Assembly (NCBI RefSeq): GCF_900108105.1
Contig: NZ_FNUR01000013.1
Location: 54,543-118,542 of the forward strand
From: Butyrivibrio sp. Su6
Lineage (GTDB): Bacteria; Bacillota; Clostridia; Lachnospirales; Lachnospiraceae
Direction: 5' to 3'
DNA length: 64,000 bases
In this document: positions 49,517 to 59,146 of the stretch, in pieces
Position numbering within the stretch: position 1 is the first letter of the stretch
Layout: the number at the start of each line of letters is the position of its first letter
The notes under the pieces: model-generated
What the model saw: only the letters and a program-made list of their open reading frames with translations
What the model was told of the DNA's origin: nothing
The model's database searches: none
Position numbers and translations under genes: made by a program

Positions 49517-50384
49517 ATCTTGATGCTTTATGTTGTCTTTTCATTTCATACATTCTTTTGTCTGCTAGTTCTATAAGAGATAGAAGAGAAGTGGTTTCGG
49601 AGTAAAGTGCATGTCCAACGGAAGCCTTTATTGAAAACTTGGCGCCATCAAGATTTCTAGGGCCATCAACTGCTCTGATGAAGCGCTTTTGAAGTAATTC
49701 TATCTCATCTTCTGACTGAAGCTGATGAAGTACAACAAATTCATCGCCGCCGTATCTAAATAGCACACAGTTATCAGAGGCAGCAACGGTAAGGCTTTTA
49801 CAGATTGACTGCAAAACAAGATTTCCATATTCATGGCCATAGTTATCATTTACAGCTTTAAAATCATCCAGATCTATCATGTATAAAACAAAATCAGTAT
49901 GATTTTGTTTGTACTGTTCTTCATACTGGAGCACAATTTCGGTGTAAGCTCTGCGGTTCAAAACACCTGTGAGCTCATCTGTCTGCGAAAGAGCAGAGAG
50001 CCTTGTCTGTTCCTGAACAGCATCGGTAACATCCAAAAAATAACCAATAAGTCCTACAATCTTTCCGTCAGAAAAAAGAGGGCACTTGGAAGCTTTTATA
50101 TTGCGAACTCTTCCCTGAACTATGCATTGTCCGGGGACGTTAAGTACAGATTCTCCGTTACCTATAACCCTGAGCTCAACATTTCTAAATGGCACAGGAT
50201 CAATATGCCAACCCATGTCTTCATCAGTTTTACCGATTATTTCATCGACTGATTTTAGATTATAATAATCCAAAAACATCTGGTTGGCGCCAAGAAATCG
50301 TCTGTCTGTGTCCTTCCAGAAAATACCGGCAGGAATCAGAGTCATCAAGTTATTTAGTAAATCAGATTCACTAATATGTTCCAT
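49515..50384 (-). CDS. PAS-GGDEF diguanylate cyclase
   Basis: A 289-residue cytoplasmic protein. The N-terminal PAS domain (about 1-125: IPAGIFWKDTDRRFLGANQMFLDYY, then GLIGYFLDVTD) is joined to a GGDEF domain with TDELTGVLNRRAY and an intact active site RYGGDEF (212-216). It should make cyclic di-GMP. The residues 5 positions before the motif do not give RxxD, so product inhibition at an I-site is unlikely. The ribosome site is weak (AAGAAG). It is a single-gene unit. Confidence 0.9.
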   Translation of the reverse strand: MEHISESDLLNNLMTLIPAGIFWKDTDRRFLGANQMFLDYYNLKSVDEIIGKTDEDMGWHIDPVPFRNVELRVIGNGESVLNVPGQCIVQGRVRNIKASKCPLFSDGKIVGLIGYFLDVTDAVQEQTRLSALSQTDELTGVLNRRAYTEIVLQYEEQYKQNHTDFVLYMIDLDDFKAVNDNYGHEYGNLVLQSICKSLTVAASDNCVLFRYGGDEFVVLHQLQSEDEIELLQKRFIRAVDGPRNLDGAKFSIKASVGHALYSETTSLLSLIELADKRMYEMKRQHKASR

Positions 50385-50595
50385 AGTCTTCTTATCTTAT
50401 CTGGAGAATTACCTACAATAGTTCAGATTAATTTTAGCATGGTAAAGGAGCGCAATTATAAAGAGAGTATTACATCTTAATAAATAATCTCTTTAAAATG
50501 ACAAAAAAGGATACAAATTAAATATTTGTCTATGATAAAATTTAATAGGGTAGGCTAAAAATTTCATATTTTTTTAAATGTTCGGAGGGCAAGCG

Positions 50596-51723
50596 ATGGA
50601 CAATTCTTTTCCACAGATAAAGACCTTTTTTGGTTTTGGATGCATGAGACTTCCTATGAACGGCTCAGAGGTTGATATTGAGCAGTTCAAAGAAATGACC
50701 GATTATTTTATCGATAATGGATTCAACTATTTTGATACAGCACATGGATATATTGATGGAAAGTCAGAGCTGGCAATAAAAGAGGCTCTTACCAGCAGAT
50801 ATTCAAGAGATAAATATCTTTTAACAGACAAACTCACAGAACCCTATTTCCATAAGGAAGAAGATATAAGACCATTTTTCCAGAGTCAGCTTGATGCATG
50901 TGGCGTTGAGTATTTTGACTTCTATCTTATGCATGCTCAGAATGCTACAAATTTTGAGCACTTCAAAAAATGCAGAGCTTATGAGACAGCATTTGATCTT
51001 AAAAAAGAAGGAAAGATCAAGCATGTAGGTCTTTCATTCCATGATAAGCCTGAGGTTCTTGATAAAATACTTACTACATATCCTGACGTTGAGATCGTTC
51101 AGATTCAGTTGAACTATGTAGATTATGATGATGCTTCTGTTCAGAGCCGTAAGTGCCTTGAAGTATGCAGAAAGCACGGCAAGCCTGGTATCGTTATGGA
51201 GCCTGTAAAGGGCGGAAGCCTTATAAAGCTTCCTGACGAGGCACAGAAAGTTTTTGATGAAATGCCATCTAAGCTTTCAAATGCAAGCTATGCTATCAGA
51301 TTTGCTGCAAGCCAGGAGGGAATCCGTGTTGTACTTTCAGGTATGAGCGATATGGCGCAGATGAAAGACAACGTATCTTTCATGAAAGATTTCAAGCCTC
51401 TTTCAGAGGAAGAGATGGGAGCAGTTGCCAAGGTAACAGCTATCTACAAAGGACTTGATATGATTCCTTGTACAGCATGTCATTATTGCGTAGAGGAAAA
51501 TCATTGTCCGATGAATATTAAGATTCCTGAATTATTTGCTTGTCTTAATACAAAAAATGTTTTCAATGACTGGAATCAGAAAATGTACTATGATCTTTTA
51601 ACAACTGATGGTGCAGGCAAGGCAAGCGATTGTATAGAATGTGGCGGCTGCGAAAATGTATGTCCACAGCATTTAGAGATCAGAAGTCTTCTTAAAAATG
51701 TTGCAGCAGAATTTGAAAAATAA
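50596..51723 (+). CDS. Aldo/keto reductase with C-terminal 4Fe-4S domain
   Basis: A 375-residue protein. The N-terminal TIM barrel has FGFGCMRLPM, the catalytic-Tyr region NYFDTAHGY and the Lys in LTDKL. The C-terminus adds two Cys clusters: CTACHYCVEENHCP and CIECGGCENVCP, as in COG1453 oxidoreductases. These are common in anaerobes and use NAD(P)H or ferredoxin-type electron transfer; the substrate is unknown. GGAGGG precedes the ATG by 7 bases; an ATG six codons earlier lies within that site. The 211-base gap upstream is AT-rich and must hold its promoter. Confidence 0.92.
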   Translation: MDNSFPQIKTFFGFGCMRLPMNGSEVDIEQFKEMTDYFIDNGFNYFDTAHGYIDGKSELAIKEALTSRYSRDKYLLTDKLTEPYFHKEEDIRPFFQSQLDACGVEYFDFYLMHAQNATNFEHFKKCRAYETAFDLKKEGKIKHVGLSFHDKPEVLDKILTTYPDVEIVQIQLNYVDYDDASVQSRKCLEVCRKHGKPGIVMEPVKGGSLIKLPDEAQKVFDEMPSKLSNASYAIRFAASQEGIRVVLSGMSDMAQMKDNVSFMKDFKPLSEEEMGAVAKVTAIYKGLDMIPCTACHYCVEENHCPMNIKIPELFACLNTKNVFNDWNQKMYYDLLTTDGAGKASDCIECGGCENVCPQHLEIRSLLKNVAAEFEK

Positions 51724-51737
51724 TCTAAATAAGTTAT

Positions 51738-51781
51738 AAAAAAAGAACTCCTTCCAATGTATGGCAAGGAGTTCTTTTTTT
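51738..51781. terminator. Bidirectional intrinsic terminator
   Basis: A 16-bp perfect stem AAAAAAAGAACTCCTT with its complement, 12-base loop and T/A runs on both sides. It ends the aldo/keto reductase on plus and the DUF4340 gene on minus. Confidence 0.92.
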
Positions 51782-51787
51782 CTTATT

Positions 51788-53203
51788 TTAATCTGAAATT
51801 TCCTGATCGGCTTCGTCAGTACTTTCTTTTCCTAAATTGAGCATTGTGGTGATGAAATCCTCTTTTAGGGTGGACATTTGGCTTCTGTCAACGAGACCAA
51901 GAGTCTCTCCATTAAGAGTTACAAGGCAGCTGTCACCGTCAACTCTATAAAGAGAAATTGCCAGAGAAGTATTATCTTCATCGTTAAGAACAATAGTGAT
52001 AGAGAACTCTTCAGTGCCTGGAGGCTCAGTAGTATCAAATTCTTTTACGCTGAGAGAGGTGATGTCGTTTACGATTGTACTTCCCTCGATTTCATAACCA
52101 TTAACTGTATAGGTAACAATGTCATCGATTGTTTCAGCATCAATAATGTACTGATCAGAATCTATACTTGCTGTGATGGTCTGAACCTGTGATGCAGAGA
52201 TATCAACAACTGCTGTCGGGCGAAGTGATTCATAATCATAGCCTGTCAGAGTTTCGTAATCCTCAGCAGTATATGAGTAAATGATCTGTGATTCATCAAC
52301 TCTTAGATAAATAGTCTCATCATCAATCTTCTTAAAGTACAGATAGTGATCTTCCTCTTCACCAAGGTCATTGTCGTCGGTAAAGTCAGTATCGTAGCCA
52401 TATCCCTTTACATGTATGGTCAGAGAAGGTGCATCAAATCCCCAGTTAGAGAGCTCTTCGTCAGTGACACAGTATGTGACGTAATCAGAAAAAGTTATAT
52501 GGGTGAAATATCCCAAAAAGCTTGTGACAAAAGAGTCAGAAAGAGGAAGGTAAGTATCGCCATCCTTTAAATAATAGTTATAGCTTGTAGTATAGTCATA
52601 TGTAGCATCTTCCTCATAGATCAGCGAAAGGTTACTATCTCCTGTAAGTTCAACGGACTCAATCTGCTGGTAATAAGGAATCTCATCGTTATCAAGATAG
52701 TCATCCTTTTCAGAAGAAAGATACTCTTCAATGTCATCGTCGATAAGATATACAGTTCCGCCGTTTATGGAGATATATCTTTTGGAATCCATAGTTGAAA
52801 AAGTTCCGCAGGAGAGAGTAGTTTCTCCATCCGAAGTCACAAATGTGATCTCTGCCTCAGGATCATCAAGTCCGTACTGGCTGTAATCTTCAACATCCTC
52901 AATAATGAAACTCGCATGCACTTCTGCAAAATTTTCTATCAGGTAAGATATTTCTTCCTGATCTACAGGAAAAGAATCATCTCCTGAATAAGTCCAGACA
53001 TCATCAGTTTTTACGAAGTCCAGTGTCTTATCTTCAAAAGTCCATTTTATCTCTGTTAGACTTTCAGCGTCTGCGGCATAAACAACTTCATCTATAGTTG
53101 AAATACTTTCAACATGCTTTTCGACGGCATTTACTATAACTATCCCGCCGATAATGAGCACGAGAAGTGCACATAATATAATAAGAGTTTTTTTACGCTT
53201 CAA
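51788..53203 (-). CDS. DUF4340 membrane-anchored extracellular protein
   Basis: A 471-residue protein with one N-terminal helix (KKTLIILCALLVLIIGGIVIV) and an acidic, beta-rich outside part. TEIKWTFEDKTLDFVKTDDVWTYSGD is the typical DUF4340 repeat start. A TTG start is preferred: AAGGAGG lies 9 bases ahead and the protein then begins MKRKKTL. An ATG 12 codons earlier would overlap the previous gene by 47 bases. DUF4340 proteins travel with GldA/GldF/GldG-like ABC systems; this one ends that operon. Its role is unknown. Confidence 0.85.
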   Translation of the reverse strand: MKRKKTLIILCALLVLIIGGIVIVNAVEKHVESISTIDEVVYAADAESLTEIKWTFEDKTLDFVKTDDVWTYSGDDSFPVDQEEISYLIENFAEVHASFIIEDVEDYSQYGLDDPEAEITFVTSDGETTLSCGTFSTMDSKRYISINGGTVYLIDDDIEEYLSSEKDDYLDNDEIPYYQQIESVELTGDSNLSLIYEEDATYDYTTSYNYYLKDGDTYLPLSDSFVTSFLGYFTHITFSDYVTYCVTDEELSNWGFDAPSLTIHVKGYGYDTDFTDDNDLGEEEDHYLYFKKIDDETIYLRVDESQIIYSYTAEDYETLTGYDYESLRPTAVVDISASQVQTITASIDSDQYIIDAETIDDIVTYTVNGYEIEGSTIVNDITSLSVKEFDTTEPPGTEEFSITIVLNDEDNTSLAISLYRVDGDSCLVTLNGETLGLVDRSQMSTLKEDFITTMLNLGKESTDEADQEISD

Positions 53204-54674
53204 CTGCTTTTCCCTCCTTCCTTCTTCTGAATACCTCATCTATTCCGTAAACCAGATAGCCAATAGGAAGGATGAAGATCATTATGATCTTAATACGCTT
53301 TGCTGCAGTCTCGCTGATGGTCAGATAGTTGTAGTCAAGAGACTTTGATCTGATTGAGATTGTCTCCTCTTCGCCGATCATCCATGAAATTGAGTTCATG
53401 ATAAAGTCCACATTGGCGCCTGAAGAGTAGGAGTTATATCCATCATCCAGCATTACATCAGATGCAACCCAGACAAGCTTTCCGTCAGTTAACTCACTTG
53501 CTACAGAAACAGCCAGTGAAAATGGTCCGTCGATATCGCCATCCTCTTTGTCATAGGTCTCAAGTGAATAGCCTGCAATCTTTGAGAATGAATCAGCAGA
53601 TGTAGTCAAAAGAGATGTGACAGTGTAAGAACTTGATGAACTGTCTACTGTCAGGCCTGAAGCGATAGGTACAATAACATTGCTCTTTTCATTAATAAGC
53701 GCATCTGTAATGTCAGATGACTCTATTTCAGGTAAAAGAATATACGGCTGGGAGAAAGCATAGTAATCCCTGTTTCCTTCTACTACAACACCATCATTTA
53801 TAGATACGCCAAGGCTTTCGATAATGCCACGAAGGTTAGAAAGATCTGTATCATCCTGAAGAGGACCGGATAGAACAAGGAGATGCCCTTCGTTTTCTAT
53901 ATAGTCTTCAAGCATTGTTACTTCTTCAGAAGAAAGATCACTTGTTGGTGAGTTTATAAGGATCATATCCGCATCCTCAGGTATTTCATCAACATTTAAA
54001 AGAGAAAACTCCTCAGTTTCAATATTTGCTTTTTCAAGGCTGTCAGTGAAAGTTGAAGACAGCTCACTTTCTCCGTGTCCTGTAAGGACATAAACCTTAG
54101 GGAGATCTTCGGAAACTACATAATCGATGGCTGTAGTTATTTCGCTTTCACCGTCAAAACTTGCAGAAGCAGAGCCTGTCATGTAATAACTTGAGGAATC
54201 AACTTCATAGATGTCGTTGTAGCTGATGAATCTGTATTTATCGCCGCATTCAACCACCAGTGAGTTGTTGGAAACATAGTCCTCTGTGTACTGCTGTGCA
54301 AAAGTAGGATACACATCAGGGTTCTTTTTTACGACAGTGATGTGTTCTGACATATCGTCGTATACATCAAGAAGCTTTTCAATTACTGAATCCTCCTGGC
54401 CTGACTGAACGATCCAGTAGATAGTCACATCTTTTTCCAGATTGTTTACGACAACCTTGGTTGAGGAAGTCAAGGAGTAAAGCTGCGCTGCAGATATGTC
54501 AAACTGAGTGATAGTAGATGGAAGAGCGCTAAAAAGCACGTTTATACCAATAAGTATCAGAAGGACAATGACTGTGATGAGGAAATTGTAGCTTCCGATC
54601 TTTGCAGTCTTACTGGTGAGAGCCTGCTTGTTTTTATTAAATGCACTATTAAGAGAATTCTTTATGCTGATCAT
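53193..54674 (-). CDS. GldG-like ABC transporter auxiliary protein
   Basis: A 493-residue protein with a helix near each end (about 28-52 and 460-485) and a large extracellular middle. The sequence FDISAAQLYSLTSSTKVVVNNL is the ABC_transp_aux (GldG) signature, and KVYVLTGHGESELSSTF with DMILINSPTSDLSSEEVTMLEDYIENEGHLLVLSG has the flavodoxin-like Rossmann pattern of this family. It overlaps the permease stop by four bases and the DUF4340 start by eleven. In Bacteroidetes relatives aid gliding; in Firmicutes the role is not established. Confidence 0.86.
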   Translation of the reverse strand: MISIKNSLNSAFNKNKQALTSKTAKIGSYNFLITVIVLLILIGINVLFSALPSTITQFDISAAQLYSLTSSTKVVVNNLEKDVTIYWIVQSGQEDSVIEKLLDVYDDMSEHITVVKKNPDVYPTFAQQYTEDYVSNNSLVVECGDKYRFISYNDIYEVDSSSYYMTGSASASFDGESEITTAIDYVVSEDLPKVYVLTGHGESELSSTFTDSLEKANIETEEFSLLNVDEIPEDADMILINSPTSDLSSEEVTMLEDYIENEGHLLVLSGPLQDDTDLSNLRGIIESLGVSINDGVVVEGNRDYYAFSQPYILLPEIESSDITDALINEKSNVIVPIASGLTVDSSSSSYTVTSLLTTSADSFSKIAGYSLETYDKEDGDIDGPFSLAVSVASELTDGKLVWVASDVMLDDGYNSYSSGANVDFIMNSISWMIGEEETISIRSKSLDYNYLTISETAAKRIKIIMIFILPIGYLVYGIDEVFRRRKEGKAVEA

Positions 54675-55537
54675 CCGTTGTACCTCCTCTTTTCAAGGGC
54701 CTGAACACATAAAAACAGGAAAAATACGATTACACTGATGTAATAAACAATTCCTGTAAGGTCGAAGATTCCGTTTACGAAAACAGAAAATCTCTCAAAG
54801 AGGGATATCTTTTTCATAATATTTGGAAGGAGGTTGTTTAAAAGATCTGAATTAACAAAGTAAACAACGACTGAAGCTATGCTGCACACTACGAAGAGCA
54901 GTAGCGCCATGATGTTTGATCTGGTCATGTATCTGATAACAAGAGCAAGAAGGGCTGCGATAACAATGAGAGATATAAGAGCGCCAACTGCTGTTGCTGA
55001 AACATAGTCAGAGAGGCTTGCGCAAAAATAATTAAAGAGCATGAAAGCAACGCATATTCCTGCGGCGATTCCCTGTGAATCAGTCAGCGCTGAAATATAC
55101 ATTCCCATGCTTATAAGTGCCATGCCCATAAATATAAATGCGATCATTGATCCGTACGAAGTAGGAAGGTAAACGTCCCCAAACTGCGCAAAGATAAGTG
55201 GATAAATACAAATAATTACTATTGGAATGAGGAAAACTACAAACAGAGATAAAAACTTTCCGACAATGATGTCAGTAGAAGTTATAGGTAGAGAGTACAG
55301 TAGCTGATCTGTTTTCTGTTTCTTTTCCTCAGAAATAATTCTCATGGTGAGAATTGGAACTAAAACTATAAATATGATCGAGATAAAATCCAGTACATAT
55401 TCGAAATTCGCAACTGATGCATTAATGTTGTATAAAAGAGCTCCTATTCCTGTGAAAAGGAGTAGAAAAGCACCAAAGATATACCCCGTCATGCTGTGGT
55501 AGAATAGCGAAAGCTCATGCCGTAATACTGCTATCAA
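54671..55537 (-). CDS. ABC-2 type permease (GldF-like)
   Basis: A 288-residue membrane protein with six predicted helices. It opens MIAVLRHELSLFYHSMTGYIFGAFLLLFTG and includes TMRIISEEKKQKTDQLLYSLPIT, the conserved ABC-2/GldF segment. It overlaps the ATPase gene by 23 bases and GldG-like by four, so the four genes form one translationally linked operon. Transported material is unknown. Confidence 0.88.
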   Translation of the reverse strand: MIAVLRHELSLFYHSMTGYIFGAFLLLFTGIGALLYNINASVANFEYVLDFISIIFIVLVPILTMRIISEEKKQKTDQLLYSLPITSTDIIVGKFLSLFVVFLIPIVIICIYPLIFAQFGDVYLPTSYGSMIAFIFMGMALISMGMYISALTDSQGIAAGICVAFMLFNYFCASLSDYVSATAVGALISLIVIAALLALVIRYMTRSNIMALLLFVVCSIASVVVYFVNSDLLNNLLPNIMKKISLFERFSVFVNGIFDLTGIVYYISVIVFFLFLCVQALEKRRYNG

Positions 55538-56507
55538 TTTCTTTTTCCTCCAAAGTTATAATGTTGTTTTCGTCCGATTCTGAAGTGAGCTCCATAAAGA
55601 TATCTTCAAGGTTTGTCTTTACAGGGTTCAGCTTAAACAAAGGAATATCCTTAGCTGCAAAGGCGCGGAATATAGCCTTGCTTATATCTGTAACGTCGCA
55701 GTTTTCCACATGGAGCTTTAGCGTATGATCATCATCGCTTTCACAGGCTTCAAACTGGCTTATATTCTGGATGTCCTTAAGGATCTCTTTTGCCTCATCG
55801 GTGGAAACGTCCGCACCAATTTCTATTACACTGCCTGATGATGAGTCTTTTCCCAGATTATCAGGGGTATCGAAGGCCACAAGCTTTCCTTTATAGATGA
55901 TAAGAACCTTGTCGCAGATGGCCTGAACCTCAGAAAGAATGTGAGAACTGAGGATAACTGTGTGTTTTTGTCCCAAATTGTGGATAAGTTCCCTGATTTC
56001 CAGGATCTGCATGGGATCAAGGCCAACAGTTGGCTCATCGAGGATGATTATCTGTGGATTGCCCAAAAGTGCCTGAGAAATACCAACTCTCTGGCGGTAG
56101 CCCTTTGAAAGGAATTTGATGGGCTTATCCAGTACATGATCGATATTGGTTTCCTTTGCAACACGCTCAATCTCTGCGGGTCTGTCTTTTTTGGAAACTC
56201 TCTTGGCCTCTGCAACGAAATCCAGGTATTCTCTTGGTGTCTGATCAACATAGAGGGGTGGGATCTCAGGCAGATATCCGATCAGTTTTTTGGCTTCTTT
56301 GCTGTCTTCAAATATGTCATAGTCTCCGATTCTGACGGTTCCTTCTGTTGCGGCAAGGCAACCTGTAAGAATATTCAGGGTAGTTGATTTACCGGCGCCG
56401 TTAGGGCCGAGAAATCCGTAGATATGTCCGTCTTCAATGGTAAAAGACAAATCGTCTACAGCCAGGGTAGAACCGTAGCTTTTAGTCAAATGATCGACAA
56501 TGATCAA
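55515..56507 (-). CDS. ABC transporter ATPase (GldA-like)
   Basis: A 330-residue ATPase starting at TTG with AGGAGG 8 bases ahead; no ATG is near. Walker A is FLGPNGAGKSTT (33-44), the Q-loop lies in GYLPEIPPLY, the signature is LSKGYRQRVGISQALLG, and Walker B is IIILDEPTVGLDP. A C-terminal regulatory part of about 100 residues follows, as in GldA/CcmA relatives. It is the first gene of the operon. Confidence 0.92.
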   Translation of the reverse strand: MIIVDHLTKSYGSTLAVDDLSFTIEDGHIYGFLGPNGAGKSTTLNILTGCLAATEGTVRIGDYDIFEDSKEAKKLIGYLPEIPPLYVDQTPREYLDFVAEAKRVSKKDRPAEIERVAKETNIDHVLDKPIKFLSKGYRQRVGISQALLGNPQIIILDEPTVGLDPMQILEIRELIHNLGQKHTVILSSHILSEVQAICDKVLIIYKGKLVAFDTPDNLGKDSSSGSVIEIGADVSTDEAKEILKDIQNISQFEACESDDDHTLKLHVENCDVTDISKAIFRAFAAKDIPLFKLNPVKTNLEDIFMELTSESDENNIITLEEKEIDSSITA

Positions 56508-56668
56508 CTCTTTTTCCTCCTTAGTTTTGTATATAGTAAGTCAGAATCTAGAATAAAACCCTTACCTAAAACGAACCTAAAAAGGAAACTCTGTAAAAAA
56601 ATAATTGAAAAAGTGTATACTATACTTAATTGAAAAAGAAAATGGTATGTAACATCTGGGAGGGAGAT

Positions 56669-59131
56669 ATGGCAGATAAACCAATTGGAAGAAAGAAAAA
56701 TGTAGGAACGGGCGGTTCCGGCGTTCATAGAAGAGGCGAAGCATTAGGAACAGGACCGGTTGGAAATCCTGATGGATACTCATCTTCAAATAAGACTCCG
56801 GGAGTTGGTACGCCTCAGAGATCAGGTGGCAGAAGCCCGCTGTTTATGATAATTGTCATTTTGATCCTTGTGCTTGGAGGAGGCGGTGGGCTGACTTCAT
56901 TCCTTGGAGGTGGAGACAGCTATACAACGGAGGAAACTGCACAGCCTGAGTTTAGTAATACAACGAGCCAGACTACCACAGGAAGCGGCGTATCTTCAAC
57001 AAGTTCAACAGGATCAGCTTTGTCTACCCTTAGCCAGCTCTTTGGAGGATACAGTGCATATTCAGGTGGAAGCTCATCTTCAGCAGCCTGGAGCGAGCCT
57101 GCAAACACAGGAAAACTAAATACAGCTGTGGATGAAAATGCTCGTCCAAAACGCACAACAATCCTTGGAGATGGCGAAGACGTCATTACTATCATGGTTT
57201 ACATGTGCGGCGCGGATCTTGAATCCAGAAGCGCTATGGCGACAAAAGACATCCAGGAGATGATGGCAGCAAGCCTTGGGGAAAATATAAATCTCATCAT
57301 ATATACCGGTGGAGCAAGGCAGTGGCAGAACAATGTGATCTCAAGCTCAACCAATCAGATCTATCAGGTAAAAAATGGGAAGCTGTCTCTTTTGCAGGAT
57401 AATATAGGAAACCTTCCGATGACAAAGCCGTCGACACTTTCAAGCTTCATTAAGTGGGCAGCCGGAAATTTCCCTGCAAACAGATATGATCTCATTTTCT
57501 GGAATCATGGCGGTGGATCAACAGGTGGATACGGCTATGACGAGAAGTTTGCTTCAGCAGGTTCCATGTCTCTTTCAGGGATAAATACAGCCCTTAAAGA
57601 TGGCGGAGTAACTTTTGATTTTGTGGGATTTGATACGTGCCTCATGGCGACTGTTGAGAATGCCCTTGTGGTTTCAAACTATGCTGATTACCTGGTAGCA
57701 TCAGAAGAGACAGAGCCTGGCATTGGCTGGTATTACACAAACTGGCTTACAGAGCTGTCACAGAACACATCAATGGACACCCTTAGCATAGGAAAGAACA
57801 TAATCGATGATTTTACAAATGCCTGTGCCCAGAATTGTCCCGGTCAGAAGACAACTCTTTCTATCATAGATCTTGCTGAGCTCTCACAGACAGTGCCAAA
57901 AGAGCTTGCTGATTTTTCAAAAGACACAACAGAGAAGATAAAGGGCAATGAATACAGAGAAGTTTCCACAGCCCGCAGCAGTTCAAGAGAATTTGCAGCA
58001 TCATCCAAGATAGATCAGATAGACCTTGTGGACTTTGCAATCCGAATGGGAACAGATGAGTCAAAAGAACTTGCGGAGACTTTAAAGAGTGCCATCAAGT
58101 ACAACAGAACAAGCACAAATATGACAAATGCTTATGGCTTGTCCATCTACTTCCCTTATAAAAAAACATCAAAAGTCGATTCCATGGTGAGCACTTATGA
58201 TGCGATTGGCATGGATGATGATTATGCAAAATGTATTCAGAACTTTGCATCCATGGAAGTAGCAGGTCAGGTCGCATCCGGCGGTACATCAAGTCCTGTT
58301 CCGTCACTTTTTGGCGAACTGTCATCACAGGGAAGCGGAAGTGCATCAGCCGAGATGATAACGCAGCTTCTTACAACATTTTTATCAAGTGATTTCAGCA
58401 GCATAGATGGGCTTACATCGGGCAATACATCTTTCCTTGGAAAAGGCCTTGATGTTGAGCAGGCAGCGGACTACATCGCAGCTAATCAGTTTGACGCCTC
58501 AAAGCTTGTATGGACCAAAGCTTCAACTGGCGAAGACGCGATCAAGCTTTCAAAAGATCAGTGGCAACAGGTAAAAGATGTTACATATAAAACCTTCTAT
58601 GATGATGGAGAGGGATATGTGGAGCTTGGCTGCGACAACGCGATTGAGATCGATGACAACGGATGCCTTCTTGCGCAGTCAGATAAGACATGGCTTTCTA
58701 TTGATGACCAGATCGTGGCATATTATGTTATTGATGTTCAGGGAACAGAAGATAACTATGCGATCACCGGCCGCGTTCCATGTTACCTCAATGGAGAGAG
58801 AACAAACCTTATCATCGTATTTGATTCAGAAAATGAAGATGGCTATGTAGCAGGTGCTTGCAGCGATTATCAGAACGGAGAAACTGAAACTATCGCTAAA
58901 AATGCCACAGAACTGGTAGAAGGTGATAAGATAGACTTTGTTTGTGATTTTTACTCATATGATAAGACATTTAACGGTGCATATCTGCTTGGAGAAGAGA
59001 TGACTGTGACAGGGCCTATGTCCGATATGGTCATTATGAATCTCCCTGTTGGCGAAGGCGATGTTCTTGAAACATACTGCTTCACTGATATTTTCGGGCA
59101 GACCTACTATTCACCAACAATAAAGTACTAA
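56669..59131 (+). CDS. Clostripain-family (C11) cysteine peptidase, membrane-anchored
   Basis: An 820-residue protein. The first 55 residues are Gly-rich and cytoplasmic (TGGSGVHRRGEALGTGPVG), then one helix (56-71), a Gly/Ser/Thr-rich stalk and the C11 domain from about residue 170. The catalytic His is in FWNHGGGS (His280) and Cys in GFDTCLMA (Cys324). The last 250 residues are beta-rich and of unknown role. GGGAGGGAG lies just before the ATG used; an ATG 13 codons earlier has no site. C11 enzymes cut after Arg or Lys and often mature themselves. Two bacterial-surface genes diverge upstream; the YlmH-like gene follows after 15 bases. Confidence 0.9.
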   Translation: MADKPIGRKKNVGTGGSGVHRRGEALGTGPVGNPDGYSSSNKTPGVGTPQRSGGRSPLFMIIVILILVLGGGGGLTSFLGGGDSYTTEETAQPEFSNTTSQTTTGSGVSSTSSTGSALSTLSQLFGGYSAYSGGSSSSAAWSEPANTGKLNTAVDENARPKRTTILGDGEDVITIMVYMCGADLESRSAMATKDIQEMMAASLGENINLIIYTGGARQWQNNVISSSTNQIYQVKNGKLSLLQDNIGNLPMTKPSTLSSFIKWAAGNFPANRYDLIFWNHGGGSTGGYGYDEKFASAGSMSLSGINTALKDGGVTFDFVGFDTCLMATVENALVVSNYADYLVASEETEPGIGWYYTNWLTELSQNTSMDTLSIGKNIIDDFTNACAQNCPGQKTTLSIIDLAELSQTVPKELADFSKDTTEKIKGNEYREVSTARSSSREFAASSKIDQIDLVDFAIRMGTDESKELAETLKSAIKYNRTSTNMTNAYGLSIYFPYKKTSKVDSMVSTYDAIGMDDDYAKCIQNFASMEVAGQVASGGTSSPVPSLFGELSSQGSGSASAEMITQLLTTFLSSDFSSIDGLTSGNTSFLGKGLDVEQAADYIAANQFDASKLVWTKASTGEDAIKLSKDQWQQVKDVTYKTFYDDGEGYVELGCDNAIEIDDNGCLLAQSDKTWLSIDDQIVAYYVIDVQGTEDNYAITGRVPCYLNGERTNLIIVFDSENEDGYVAGACSDYQNGETETIAKNATELVEGDKIDFVCDFYSYDKTFNGAYLLGEEMTVTGPMSDMVIMNLPVGEGDVLETYCFTDIFGQTYYSPTIKY

Positions 59132-59146
59132 AGAACGGATAGTAAT

